Assembly (NCBI GenBank): GCA_041558415.1
Contig: JBFFEY010000005.1
Location: forward strand, 62,001-126,000
Length of the DNA stretch: 64,000 nucleotides
Direction: 5' to 3'
Origin: SG8-39 sp041558415
GTDB lineage: Bacteria > Pseudomonadota > Gammaproteobacteria > Burkholderiales > SG8-39
Shown here: positions 1-7,663 of the stretch, one piece after another
How positions within the stretch are numbered: the stretch's first letter is position 1
Layout of the letters: each line of letters starts with the position of its first letter
Notes under the pieces: generated by a model
Database searches by the model: none
What the model was told of the DNA's origin: nothing
Seen by the model: the letters and a program-made list of their open reading frames with translations, nothing else
Translations under genes and position numbers: made by a program

Positions 1-44
1 CGCAGACGCGCAGGGCCGGCTCGGGCCAACTCTGAAGGATTGAC

Positions 45-782
45 GTGTCGAGACTCAATGACCTGCCACAAGCGGTACTGCAGTTCTACGTCACGGCGCC
101 TTATCCCTGCAGCTATCTGCCCGAGCGCATGGCGCGCTCGCAGGTCGCGACGCCGAGCCATCTGATCAACACCGCGCTGTACGGCGACCTGGTGCGCGCC
201 GGGTTTCGTCGCAGCGGCATCTTCACCTACCGGCCGCACTGCGACAGCTGCCGCGCCTGCGTGCCGGTGCGCGTTCCGGTGGACGCCTTCACGCCGTCGC
301 GCTCGCAGCGCCGTGCACTGGAGCAGCACAGGAACCTGGTCGCGCATCCGCAACCGCTCAAGTTCCGCCTCGAGCACTACGCGCTCTACCTGCGCTACCA
401 GTCGCGCCGGCACTCGGGCGGCGGCATGGACAATGACAGCCGCGACCAGTACTCGCACTTCCTACTGCAGAGCCGGGTCGACACGCGCCTGGTCGAATTC
501 CGCGATGCCGGCCAGCTGATGATGGTGTCGATCGTCGACTATCTGCCCGATGGGCTGTCGTCCGTCTACACCTTCTACGAGCCCGAGCGCCGTCGCGCGA
601 GCTTCGGCACCTACAACGTGCTCTGGCAGATCGACGCCTGCCGCGCGCTCGGCCTGCCCTACCTCTACCTCGGCTACTGGATCGGGGAGAGCCCGAAGAT
701 GGCTTACAAGTCCCGCTACGCACCGATCGAAGGCCTGGTCGACGGCGTGTGGCAGCGGCTCGACGAGAACCTCACGTCCTGA
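45..782 (+). CDS. bpt: Aspartate/glutamate leucyltransferase (Bpt)
   Basis: Cytoplasmic aminoacyl-tRNA-protein transferase that moves leucine from Leu-tRNA to proteins with N-terminal Asp or Glu, marking them for ClpS/ClpAP (N-degron pathway). The 245-residue length suits bacterial Bpt. The N-terminal half has the family Cys block (CDSCRACVPVR, about residues 66-76), and the C-terminal half has GMDNDSRDQY and the LGYWIGESPKMAYK segment. The start is GTG at 45 with a GAAGGA Shine-Dalgarno at 34-39. pyrD follows 11 bp downstream, so the two are probably co-transcribed. Bases 1-44 are too short to assign; aat often lies upstream in relatives. Confidence 0.95.
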   Translation: MSRLNDLPQAVLQFYVTAPYPCSYLPERMARSQVATPSHLINTALYGDLVRAGFRRSGIFTYRPHCDSCRACVPVRVPVDAFTPSRSQRRALEQHRNLVAHPQPLKFRLEHYALYLRYQSRRHSGGGMDNDSRDQYSHFLLQSRVDTRLVEFRDAGQLMMVSIVDYLPDGLSSVYTFYEPERRRASFGTYNVLWQIDACRALGLPYLYLGYWIGESPKMAYKSRYAPIEGLVDGVWQRLDENLTS

Positions 783-793
783 AGCCGGCGGCG

Positions 794-1822
794 ATGGTCT
801 ACGCGCTGGCGCGGCCGCTGCTGTTCGCGCTCGAGCCCGAGACCGCGCACGCAGCGACCCTCACCCTGGCCGAGGTTGCGCAGCGCTGCGGCCTGCTCGG
901 CCTCGCGGCCGCGCGCGTGCCGCCGCAGCCGCAGCGCGTGATGGGACTCGATTTCCCCAACCCGGTGGGCCTCGCCGCGGGCCTCGACAAGGACGCCGCG
1001 CATATCGATGCCCTCGCCGGCCTCGGCTTCGGCTTCATCGAGGTCGGCACCGTCACGCCGCGCCCGCAGCCGGGCAATCCGCGGCCGCGTCTGTTCCGGC
1101 TGCCCGCGGCGCGCGCGCTGATCAACCGCTTCGGTTTCAACAACGTGGGCGTGGACGCGTTCCTGGAGAACGTCGCGCGCGCGCGCTGGCGCGGCGTGCT
1201 GGGCATCAACCTCGGGCGCAACGCGGACACGCCGGCCGAGCGCGCCGCGGACGACTACGTGCTCGGTCTCGAGCGCGTCTACGCCGCGGCCTCCTACGTC
1301 ACGATCAACGTCTCCTCGCCGAACACCCGGGACCTGCGCATGCTGCAGGAGCGCGCGGCGCTGGAGGCCCTGCTCGAACGCCTCGTCGCGACGCGCGCGC
1401 GGCTCGCCGAGCATCACGGCAAGCGCGTGCCGCTGGTGCTCAAGGTGGCACCCGACCTCGAGCCGACGCAGATCAGCGACATCGCCGACGCGGTGCGGCG
1501 CCATGCGATCGACGGCGTGATCGCGACCAACACCTCGGTCACGCGCGCCGGCGTCGAGCGGCTGCCGCAGGCCGGGGAGGCCGGCGGGCTGTCGGGCGCG
1601 CCGATCCGCGAACGCGCGACGCAGGTGCTCGCCGCGCTGGCGCGTGCGCTCGGCGGCGAAGTGCCGCTCATCGGCGCGGGCGGCATCCTGTCGGGCGCCG
1701 ACGCGGCGGAAAAAATCACCGCCGGTGCGTCGCTGGTGCAGCTTTACACCGGACTCATCTACCGCGGCCCGGCGCTGATCGCCGAGTGCGCGGCGGCGAT
1801 CGCGGCGCAGAGGCGGGGCTGA
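794..1822 (+). CDS. pyrD: Dihydroorotate dehydrogenase (quinone), class 2
   Basis: Oxidises dihydroorotate to orotate and passes electrons to membrane quinone in pyrimidine synthesis. The 342 residues match class 2 enzymes, which carry an N-terminal membrane-associating helix (here MVYALARPLLFAL). Visible motifs are GLAAGLDKDA (FMN site), NRFGFNN, NVSSPNT with the catalytic Ser of class 2, SGAPIRE, and the phosphate loop GAGGILSGADAAEKI. I chose ATG 794 over an in-frame GTG at 749, because the GTG would overlap bpt by 34 bp and add a tail absent from the family. ald follows 6 bp after the stop. Confidence 0.97.
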   Translation: MVYALARPLLFALEPETAHAATLTLAEVAQRCGLLGLAAARVPPQPQRVMGLDFPNPVGLAAGLDKDAAHIDALAGLGFGFIEVGTVTPRPQPGNPRPRLFRLPAARALINRFGFNNVGVDAFLENVARARWRGVLGINLGRNADTPAERAADDYVLGLERVYAAASYVTINVSSPNTRDLRMLQERAALEALLERLVATRARLAEHHGKRVPLVLKVAPDLEPTQISDIADAVRRHAIDGVIATNTSVTRAGVERLPQAGEAGGLSGAPIRERATQVLAALARALGGEVPLIGAGGILSGADAAEKITAGASLVQLYTGLIYRGPALIAECAAAIAAQRRG

Positions 1823-1828
1823 GGCCCG

Positions 1829-2947
1829 ATGCGCATCGGCGTTCCGCGCGAAATCAAGGACGGCGAGTTCCGCGTCGCGCTGACGCCGCAGGGCGCGCGC
1901 AGCCTTGCCGCAGCGGGACACGCGGTCCTCGTCGAGCGCGGCGCCGGTGCGGGCGTGGGCTTCGACGACGAGGCCTATGCCGCGGCCGGCGCGCAGCTCT
2001 GCGCGCGCGCGGACGAGGTCTGGGATTGCGCGCTCGTGATCAAGGTGAAAGAACTGCAGCCGCCCGAGTACCGCCGACCCCGTCGCGGGCAGCTGCTTTT
2101 CGGCTTCCAGCATTTCGGGCCCGAGCCGGAACTGCTCGACGCCGCGCTCGCCAGCGGCGCGACCTTCGTCGCCTACGAAACCGTCGGCCAGAGCGACGGC
2201 CGCCTGCCGATCCTCGCGCCGATGTCGGCGATCGCCGGCCGACTTTCGGTGCAGGTCGGCATGTGGTGCCTGCAGAAGCAGAACGGCGGCAGCGGCGTGT
2301 TGCTGCCGGGCATCGGCGGCGCGCATCCGGTGCCGCCGGGCCGCGTGCTGATCCTCGGTGCCGGCAACGTCGGCGCCAACGCGCTCGCCATCGCGCACGG
2401 CATTGGCGCCGAGGTGACCGTCGTCGCGGCGAGCGAGCGGCGGCTCGGCGCGCTGCGCGCGCGCTACGCCGAGCGGGCAACGTTCGTCAGCGGCAACGAC
2501 GCGCTGGAGGCGCGCGTCGCCGAGGCCGACCTGATCGTCGGCGGCGTACTGACACCGGGGCGGCTCTCGCCCAAGCTCATCACGCGCGCGATGCTGGCGC
2601 GCATGCGGCGCGGCGCGGCACTGGTCGACGTCGGCATCGACCAGGGCGGCATCGCCGAAACCTCGCGCCCGACCACGCACAGCGACCCGATCTATGCCGA
2701 GGAGGGCGTGGTGCACTACTGCGTGCCCAACATGCCTTCGGCCTGCGCGCGCACCGCCAGCCTGGCGCTGGAAGCCGCCGCGCTGCCCTACGCCGCCGCG
2801 CTCGCCGGCGGCCCGCTGCAGGCGGCGCTCGCCGCGCGCCCCGCGCTCGCCACCGGGGTGCAGGTGCACGCCGGTGCCGTGACCCACGCCTATCTCGCAC
2901 GCGACACGCGTCGCGCGCTGAAACCGATCGAAGAGGCGCTGGCGTGA
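1829..2947 (+). CDS. ald: Alanine dehydrogenase
   Basis: NAD-dependent reversible deamination of L-alanine to pyruvate and ammonium. The 372 residues begin MRIGVPREIKDGEFRVALTP, the diagnostic N-terminus of the Ald/transhydrogenase-alpha family. VIKVKEL carries the substrate Lys and QHF the His expected near residue 95. The Rossmann loop is LILGAGNVGANA. The late segments DQGGIAETS and VPNMPSACARTAS are typical. The stop overlaps the GTG of the ferredoxin gene by 4 bp, so this is part of the bpt-nth transcription unit. It could equally belong to the wider alanine/lysine-dehydrogenase family, but alanine is the best call. Confidence 0.93.
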   Translation: MRIGVPREIKDGEFRVALTPQGARSLAAAGHAVLVERGAGAGVGFDDEAYAAAGAQLCARADEVWDCALVIKVKELQPPEYRRPRRGQLLFGFQHFGPEPELLDAALASGATFVAYETVGQSDGRLPILAPMSAIAGRLSVQVGMWCLQKQNGGSGVLLPGIGGAHPVPPGRVLILGAGNVGANALAIAHGIGAEVTVVAASERRLGALRARYAERATFVSGNDALEARVAEADLIVGGVLTPGRLSPKLITRAMLARMRRGAALVDVGIDQGGIAETSRPTTHSDPIYAEEGVVHYCVPNMPSACARTASLALEAAALPYAAALAGGPLQAALAARPALATGVQVHAGAVTHAYLARDTRRALKPIEEALA

Positions 2948-3333
2948 AGCGGCCGACCATCGCCCTGATCGACGAAGCGCGCTGCATCGGCTGCACGCGC
3001 TGCATCGATGCCTGCCCGGTGGATGCCATCATCGGCGCCGAACAGATGATGCACACGGTGGTGGTCGCCTGGTGCACCGGCTGCGCGCTGTGCCTGCCGC
3101 CCTGCCCCGTCGACTGCATCGCCATGGTGCCGGCGCGCGCCGACCAACCCTGGACGCCGGCCGACGCGCGCGCGGCGAAGGCGCGCGGCGCCGCGCGCAA
3201 GCGCCGTCTCGCCGCGGCGCACAATGCCCTGGCTGCGGCTGCACGCCCGGCGCCGGAGCGGCGCCGCGTGCTCGCCGCCGCGATTGCGCGCGCCCGCAGC
3301 AGACGCAGCCAGCGGGGCACCCCGCAGCGATGA
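2944..3333 (+). CDS. RsxB/RnfB-type small ferredoxin, two [4Fe-4S] clusters
   Basis: A 129-residue electron-transfer protein with two CX2CX2CX3CP motifs (CIGCTRCIDACP and CTGCALCLPPCP) in the first 60 residues, each expected to bind a [4Fe-4S] cluster. A basic Ala/Arg-rich tail follows. It resembles the ferredoxin domain of RnfB/RsxB but lacks the N-terminal membrane helix and Fe-S domain of full RnfB. A short form of this kind beside nth is familiar in betaproteobacteria. The start is GTG at 2944, overlapping the ald stop (GTGA), and its stop overlaps the nth ATG. No other rnf genes are in the window, so its partner is unknown. Confidence 0.85.
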   Translation: MKRPTIALIDEARCIGCTRCIDACPVDAIIGAEQMMHTVVVAWCTGCALCLPPCPVDCIAMVPARADQPWTPADARAAKARGAARKRRLAAAHNALAAAARPAPERRRVLAAAIARARSRRSQRGTPQR

Positions 3334-3968
3334 ACCCGGAAAAGCGCCAGGCGATTTACGAGCGCCTGCGGGCGGCCAATCCGCAACCGCGTTCCGAGCT
3401 CGTCTACGGCAGCGCCTACGAGCTGCTCGTCGCGGTCGTGCTTTCGGCGCAGGCCACCGACAAGTCGGTCAACCTCGCTACCGCGCGGCTCTTTCCGGTC
3501 GCCGGCACGCCGCAGCAGATGGTGGCCCTCGGCGTCGCGGGGCTGGAGGACTTCATCCGCACCATCGGCCTGTACCGCAACAAGGCAAAAAACGTCATCG
3601 CCCTGTCGCAGCTGCTCATCGAGCGGCACGGCGGCCAGGTGCCCGCCGAGCGCGAAGCGCTCGAGCAGCTGCCGGGCGTGGGGCGCAAGACGGCCAACGT
3701 CGTGCTCAACATCGCCTTTGACCAGCCGACCATCGCCGTCGACACCCACATCTTCCGCGTCGCCAACCGCACCGGCCTCGCGCCCGGCAAGGATCCGCTG
3801 GCAGTCGAGCACAAGCTCGTCAAGTTCACGCCCGCGGAGTTCGTGCACGACGCGCACCACTGGCTGATCCTGCACGGACGCTACGTCTGCCTGGCGCGCA
3901 AGCCGGGCTGCCCGAAGTGCGTGATCCGCGACCTGTGCGAGTTCAAAGGTAAGACCAAGGACGCCTGA
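3330..3968 (+). CDS. nth: Endonuclease III (DNA glycosylase/AP lyase)
   Basis: Removes oxidised pyrimidines and cleaves abasic sites in base excision repair. The 212 residues match the family. LPGVGRKTANVV is the helix-hairpin-helix with the catalytic Lys, and VDTHIFRV contains the catalytic Asp. The C-terminal CX6CX2CX5C motif (CLARKPGCPKCVIRDLC) binds the [4Fe-4S] cluster. The start ATG overlaps the ferredoxin stop by 4 bp (ATGA), which fixes the start. It is the last gene of the bpt-pyrD-ald-ferredoxin-nth unit. Confidence 0.97.
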   Translation: MNPEKRQAIYERLRAANPQPRSELVYGSAYELLVAVVLSAQATDKSVNLATARLFPVAGTPQQMVALGVAGLEDFIRTIGLYRNKAKNVIALSQLLIERHGGQVPAEREALEQLPGVGRKTANVVLNIAFDQPTIAVDTHIFRVANRTGLAPGKDPLAVEHKLVKFTPAEFVHDAHHWLILHGRYVCLARKPGCPKCVIRDLCEFKGKTKDA

Positions 3969-3996
3969 GCGTCCGTTCCGCTTCTATGGAACGACA

Positions 3997-4014
3997 GGGG
4001 TCGATCAGAGACCC
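3997..4014. repeat. Degenerate GGGGTC...AGACCC palindrome
   Basis: GGGGTC at 3997-4002 and AGACCC at 4009-4014 form a degraded copy of the GGGGTC(A/T)GACCCC palindrome seen intact at 6312-6324 and 6384-6396. It lies 3' of nth and just before the long inverted repeat at 4020-4100. A lone GACCCC at 4137-4142 could be the other edge of the same element. Confidence 0.45.
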
Positions 4015-4019
4015 AATGG

Positions 4020-4100
4020 TCTCCCGATTTTCTACACTTTGGCGGGTGTCGCGGATCGGACTGCGCTGCCGTTCACGCCAAAGTGTAGAAAATCGGGAGA
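4020..4100. repeat. Perfect 25-bp inverted repeat with 31-nt loop
   Basis: Bases 4020-4044 are the exact reverse complement of 4076-4100 (TCTCCCGATTTTC... against ...GAAAATCGGGAGA), separated by 31 nt. As RNA this would be a very stable hairpin. It lacks a U tract directly after the stem, so it is not a typical intrinsic terminator, although TTTTGT follows at 4104-4109. Arms this long and exact, in an otherwise GC-rich intergenic region, suggest a mobile palindromic repeat (REP/MITE type). It lies between nth and the DUF1841 gene. Confidence 0.8.
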
Positions 4101-4148
4101 TCGTTTTGTCTTGCGCGACCGCCGCAGAAATGAACGGACCCCGCCGAC

Positions 4149-4580
4149 GTGTTTGACCCCAGCCGAGACCAGGCCCGCGCCTTCTTCTTCGACACCTGGC
4201 GCAAGTACCGCGACGGCACGCCGCTCGTCGGGCTCGAGAACGTCGGCCTGGACGTCATCCTGCTGCACCCGGAGTACCACGCGGTGCTGGAGGACCCGGA
4301 GAAGCACCTGACGCAGGAGTACTTTCCGGAGGGCGGTGCAACGAACCCGTTCCTGCACCTCAGCCTGCACCTCGCGCTCGAGGAGCAGCTGTCGATCGAC
4401 CAGCCGCCGGGCATCGCGCGTCACCTTGCGACGCTGGCCGCGCGCCACGGCGATCGTCACGCGGCGCTGCACGAGGCGCTCGAGTGCCTGGCCGAGACGG
4501 TATGGCGTGCGCAGCGCGACCGCGCCCCGCCCGACACAGACGCCTACCTCGAATGCCTGGCGCGCCGCGCGCGCGGCTAG
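4149..4580 (+). CDS. DUF1841 family protein
   Basis: A 143-residue cytoplasmic protein of the proteobacterial DUF1841 family, whose function is not known. It starts at GTG 4149 (MFDPSRDQARAFFFDTWRKYR), the usual N-terminus of the family. HLSLHLALEEQLSIDQPPGI is the central conserved helix and ALECLAETVWRAQRD the C-terminal one. No membrane segments or catalytic motif are evident. No good Shine-Dalgarno precedes the GTG, perhaps because the repeat element upstream has replaced the native leader. It converges with the cytochrome genes across a terminator hairpin. Confidence 0.85.
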   Translation: MFDPSRDQARAFFFDTWRKYRDGTPLVGLENVGLDVILLHPEYHAVLEDPEKHLTQEYFPEGGATNPFLHLSLHLALEEQLSIDQPPGIARHLATLAARHGDRHAALHEALECLAETVWRAQRDRAPPDTDAYLECLARRARG

Positions 4581-4599
4581 CGAGGCACCCGCACAAACA

Positions 4600-4626
4600 A
4601 AAAGGACCGCGCGGGGCGGCCCTTTT
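4600..4626. terminator. Bidirectional intrinsic terminator
   Basis: AAAAGG at 4600-4605 pairs with CCTTTT at 4621-4626, and CCGC at 4607-4610 pairs with GCGG at 4616-4619, with one A-C mismatch and a 5-nt loop. The A run on one side and the T run on the other let it end transcription of both the DUF1841 gene and the converging cytochrome genes. Confidence 0.7.
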
Positions 4627-4644
4627 GGTCGCGGCGACCAGCGT

Positions 4645-4977
4645 TCAGCGCTGCGAGCGCAGCGCCGAGTCCTGGCTCGAGAACCAAGCCGCGAGGTCTT
4701 CCATGTCCTTCTTCGACAGGGTCGCGGCGAAGCCCTTCATGATCGGGTTCGCGCGCTTGCCGCTCTTGTAGTCGGACAGCGCCTGTAACAGGTAGTCATA
4801 GTGCTGGCCGGCGAGGATCGGCTGGTCGGGCGCCGAAGGCTTGTTGCCGTCCGGGCCATGGCAGGCCGCACAGACCTGCGCTGCCTTGGCCTTGCCCGCC
4901 TCGGCGCTGCCCTTCGCCCAGGCCGCCGGCGAGGCGGTAAACGCGGCGAGGGCCGCAATCGTCAGCACGCGCTTCAT
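4645..4977 (-). CDS. Small c-type cytochrome (second of pair)
   Basis: A 110-residue periplasmic class I cytochrome c. It has a signal peptide (MKRVLTIAALAAFTASPAAWA), then heme motif CAACH at about residues 36-40 and a likely axial Met in NPIMKGFAATL near residue 80. The start ATG at 4977 overlaps the stop of the upstream cytochrome (ATGA), so both are translated from one mRNA. It resembles the cytochrome c553/c4 half-domains found as electron donors or acceptors to oxidases and dehydrogenases. The redox partner cannot be read from the context. Confidence 0.9.
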   Translation of the reverse strand: MKRVLTIAALAAFTASPAAWAKGSAEAGKAKAAQVCAACHGPDGNKPSAPDQPILAGQHYDYLLQALSDYKSGKRANPIMKGFAATLSKKDMEDLAAWFSSQDSALRSQR

Positions 4978-5312
4978 TGCTTGCCTCCGTAGTAGGCGGC
5001 GAGGTCCGCCATGTCCTGCTCGGTGAGGCTCATCGCGATGCCGATCATCGAGGGATGCGAGCGCTCGCCCGACTTGTAGGCCTTGAGCGCATTGACGATG
5101 TACACGGGCTGCTGCCCGGCGATCTTCGGCACGTGGTAGACCTTCGGAAACGCGGTCTTGTAGCCCGGGATGCCGTGGCAGCCGATGCACATCGACACCT
5201 TGTTCTTCGCGGCCTCCGCGTCGCCCGTGACGTTCTGCGCCTGCGCGACCGGGGCCGCGAGCGCTGCAGAAACGCACGCGGCGAGGAGCCCGCTGCGGAT
5301 GGAGATGATCAT
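4974..5312 (-). CDS. Small c-type cytochrome (first of pair)
   Basis: A 112-residue periplasmic cytochrome c. The signal peptide ends near APVAQAQ, the heme site is CIGCH at about residues 42-46, and the likely axial Met lies in HPSMIGIAMSLT. It is homologous to the downstream cytochrome: both share a core around KIAGQQPVYIVNALKAYKSG, corresponding to ILAGQHYDYLLQALSDYKSG. The pair therefore looks like a split or duplicated di-heme c4-type protein. Transcription probably starts from the promoter at 5353-5382. Confidence 0.9.
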   Translation of the reverse strand: MIISIRSGLLAACVSAALAAPVAQAQNVTGDAEAAKNKVSMCIGCHGIPGYKTAFPKVYHVPKIAGQQPVYIVNALKAYKSGERSHPSMIGIAMSLTEQDMADLAAYYGGKQ

Positions 5313-5352
5313 GCGGAGGGTTCTTATCGTGTCGTTGTGAAAAAGCTGCCGG

Positions 5353-5382
5353 ATTCTAGCCGAAGCCGGCGCACACCCTCAA
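5353..5382 (-). promoter_or_regulatory. Sigma-70-type promoter of the cytochrome pair
   Basis: On the minus strand TTGAGG (5382-5377) and TAGAAT (5358-5353) are separated by 18 bp. They match the -35 consensus at 4 of 6 positions and the -10 consensus at 5 of 6. The expected start lies about 35 nt upstream of the first cytochrome ATG. Confidence 0.45.
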
Positions 5383-5413
5383 CCACGTCTCGCGCTGTCG
5401 GCGGACCGTCTCG

Positions 5414-5438
5414 GCGCCCTTTCTTGGGCGCATATAAT
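5414..5438 (+). promoter_or_regulatory. Perfect -10 box preceded by a GCGCCC/GGGCGC hairpin (moxR leader)
   Basis: TATAAT at 5433-5438 lies 28 bp before the moxR ATG. Just upstream is a 6-bp inverted repeat, GCGCCC (5414-5419) and GGGCGC (5426-5431), with a TTTCTT loop. No good -35 stands at 16-18 bp, so the promoter may need an activator or use the palindrome as an operator. Confidence 0.4.
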
Positions 5439-5465
5439 TGCGCTTTATCCGACGCGGAATTTCCC

Positions 5466-6308
5466 ATGCGCTTCAACGGCTCCGAAGAGTACGTCGCCAC
5501 CGACGACCTGACGCTCGCGGTCAACGCCGCGATCCAGCTGCAGCGCCCGCTGCTCGTCAAGGGCGAGCCGGGCACTGGCAAGACGATGCTCGCGGTCCAG
5601 GTCGCCAAGGCGCTCGGCGTGCCGCTGCTCGAGTGGCACATCAAGTCGACCACCAAGGCCCAGCAGGGCCTGTACGAGTACGACGCGGTCTCGCGGCTGC
5701 GCGACTCGCAGCTCGGCGACCCCCGGGTGCACGACATCCACAATTACATCGTCAAGGGCATGCTGTGGCAGGCCTTCACCGCCGACTCGCCGGTGGTCCT
5801 GCTGATCGACGAGGTCGACAAGGCCGACATCGAGTTTCCCAACGACCTGCTGCGCGAGCTCGACCGCATGGAGTTCTACGTCTACGAGACGCGCGAGCTG
5901 GTCAAGGCCAAACACCGCCCGATCGTGTTCATCACCTCGAACAACGAAAAGGAGCTGCCCGACGCCTTCCTGCGCAGGTGCTTCTTCCACTACATCCGCT
6001 TCCCGGACAAGGAGACGATGGAAAAGATCGTCGGCGTGCACTTCCCGGAGCTGAAGAGGTCGCTGCTGCGCGAGGCGATGGACGTGTTCTTCGAGGTGCG
6101 CGAGGTGCCCGGGCTGAAAAAGAAGCCCTCGACCTCCGAGCTGCTCGACTGGCTGAAGCTGCTGCTCGCCGAGGACATTCCGCCGGATGCGCTGCGCGCG
6201 AAGGACCGCAAGACCATCATCCCGCCGCTGCATGGCGCCCTGCTGAAGAACGAGCAGGACGTGCACCTTTTCGAGCGGCTGGTGTTCATGACGCGCGCCA
6301 AGGCCTAA
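5466..6308 (+). CDS. MoxR-family AAA+ ATPase
   Basis: A 280-residue MoxR-type AAA+ chaperone. The Walker A motif is GEPGTGKT at about residues 34-41, Walker B is VVLLIDEVDKA near residue 115, sensor 1 is ITSNNEKELPDAFLRRC, and the C-terminal lid follows. MoxR ATPases act with VWA-domain proteins to mature metal enzymes or assemble complexes; the CoxD/CoxE pair for CO dehydrogenase is the classic case. The VWA partner lies directly downstream, but a palindromic repeat of about 85 bp now separates the two. Start ATG 5466 is preceded by a short leader with a -10 box. Confidence 0.93.
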   Translation: MRFNGSEEYVATDDLTLAVNAAIQLQRPLLVKGEPGTGKTMLAVQVAKALGVPLLEWHIKSTTKAQQGLYEYDAVSRLRDSQLGDPRVHDIHNYIVKGMLWQAFTADSPVVLLIDEVDKADIEFPNDLLRELDRMEFYVYETRELVKAKHRPIVFITSNNEKELPDAFLRRCFFHYIRFPDKETMEKIVGVHFPELKRSLLREAMDVFFEVREVPGLKKKPSTSELLDWLKLLLAEDIPPDALRAKDRKTIIPPLHGALLKNEQDVHLFERLVFMTRAKA

Positions 6309-6311
6309 ATC

Positions 6312-6396
6312 GGGGTCAGACCCCCATGGATGACTTGATCGACACGACAAAACGTGGATAACGCGGCATCAAAGTTATCCACAGGGGTCTGACCCC
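6312..6396. repeat. Nested palindromic element with GGGGTC(A/T)GACCCC ends
   Basis: GGGGTCAGACCCC (6312-6324) and GGGGTCTGACCCC (6384-6396) are reverse complements, and each is nearly palindromic itself. Between them is a second perfect inverted repeat, GTGGATAAC (6354-6362) with GTTATCCAC (6374-6382). The element fills the gap between the moxR stop (6306-6308) and the vwa ATG (6400). The bounded ends and nested symmetry suggest a non-autonomous mobile repeat; no transposase is nearby. Confidence 0.75.
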
Positions 6397-6399
6397 AAA

Positions 6400-7572
6400 A
6401 TGCTTATTGATTTCTTCCTGAAACTCAAAAGCCATAAGCTCCCGGTCTCGATCAAGGAGTACCTGACCCTGCTCGAAGCGATGGGCAAGGGCGTCATCGG
6501 GCCGTCGGTCGACGACTTCTACTACCTATCGCGCGCGGCGCTGGTGAAGGACGAGGCCAACTTCGACAAGTTCGACCGCGCATTCGCCGAGTTCTGGCAG
6601 GGCGTAGAGACGATTCCCGGCATCGAGGCGCAGATCCCGCTCGAGTGGCTGCTCAAGCAAGTCGAGCTGACGCTCACCGACGAGGAGAAAAAGCAGATCG
6701 AGGCGCTCGGCGGCTGGGAAAAGCTGATGGAGACGCTGAAAAAACGCCTCGAGGAGCAGAAGGGCCGCCATCAGGGCGGCAACAAGTGGATCGGTACCGG
6801 CGGCACCTCGCCGTTCGGCGCCTACGGCTACAACCCCGAGGGCATCCGCATCGGCCAGGACCGCAGCCGCAACCGCTCGGCGGTGAAGGTCTGGGACCAG
6901 CGCGAGTACCGCAACCTCGACGACTCGGTCGAGCTCGGCACGCGCAACATCAAGGTCGCGCTGCGCCGGCTGCGGCGCTTCGCGCGCGAAGGGGCGCCGG
7001 ACGAGTTCGACCTCGAGAACACCATCTCCTCGACCGCGCGCAAGGCCTACCTCGACATCCACATGCGCCCCGAGCGGCGCAACACGGTCAAGGTGCTGCT
7101 GCTGATGGACATCGGCGGCACCATGGACGACCACGTCAAGCTCGCCGAGGAGCTGTTCTCGGCGGCGAAGACCGAGTTCAAGCACCTCGAGTTCTACTAC
7201 TTCCACAACTGCCTCTACGACTTCGTGTGGAAGGACAACCGCCGGCGCCATTCGGAGCGCACCCGGACCTGGGACCTGCTGCACAAGTACGGCCACGACT
7301 ACAAGGTGATCTTCGTCGGCGACGCGACGATGAGCCCCTACGAGATCCTGCAGCCCGGCGGCTCGATCGAGTACTTCAACGAAGAGCCCGGCGCGGTGTG
7401 GATCAAGCGCTTCATCGACGTCTACCCGAAGTGCATCTGGCTCAACCCCGAGCCGGAGGAGATCTGGGGCTACCGCCAGTCGATCCAGGTCCTCAAGGAG
7501 CTGATGAACGGCCGCATGTATCCGACCACGCTCTCAGGGCTCGAACGGGCGATGAAGGTGCTCGCCAAGTAG
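6400..7572 (+). CDS. VWA domain protein (CoxE-like), MoxR partner
   Basis: A 390-residue cytoplasmic protein. The N-terminal half is helical and charged. From about residue 225 there is a von Willebrand A fold with MIDAS-like DIGGTMDDH (a DxGxS variant with Thr), followed by FYYFHNCLYDFVW and IFVGDATMSPYEI. It is the expected partner of the preceding MoxR ATPase, and such pairs assemble or activate metalloenzymes. ATG 6400 follows the palindromic element directly, so there is no Shine-Dalgarno. Translation may rely on coupling, on leaderless or hairpin-assisted initiation, or be weakened. Confidence 0.9.
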   Translation: MLIDFFLKLKSHKLPVSIKEYLTLLEAMGKGVIGPSVDDFYYLSRAALVKDEANFDKFDRAFAEFWQGVETIPGIEAQIPLEWLLKQVELTLTDEEKKQIEALGGWEKLMETLKKRLEEQKGRHQGGNKWIGTGGTSPFGAYGYNPEGIRIGQDRSRNRSAVKVWDQREYRNLDDSVELGTRNIKVALRRLRRFAREGAPDEFDLENTISSTARKAYLDIHMRPERRNTVKVLLLMDIGGTMDDHVKLAEELFSAAKTEFKHLEFYYFHNCLYDFVWKDNRRRHSERTRTWDLLHKYGHDYKVIFVGDATMSPYEILQPGGSIEYFNEEPGAVWIKRFIDVYPKCIWLNPEPEEIWGYRQSIQVLKELMNGRMYPTTLSGLERAMKVLAK

Positions 7573-7663
7573 CCCTCCGTCGCGGACCGAGGACCTCGCG
7601 CGGACGAAGTTTCGTCGCGTCGGCAGGACGGTTTGGGCCTCGCGCTGCGCCGCGCAACTGCCG

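Noticed and set aside
749..793. Upstream GTG start for pyrD
   Set aside because: It overlaps bpt and adds residues not seen in class 2 PyrD; ATG 794 gives the expected N-terminal helix.
550..3333. Long plus-strand frame of 927 codons
   Set aside because: Most of it is a GC-rich shadow of bpt, pyrD and ald; only its last 129 codons (2944-3333, RsxB-like ferredoxin) are a real gene.
4149..4160. GACCCC at the start of the DUF1841 gene as a repeat edge
   Set aside because: These bases encode the conserved Asp-Pro of the family N-terminus (MFDPSRDQ), so the match to the repeat box is probably chance.
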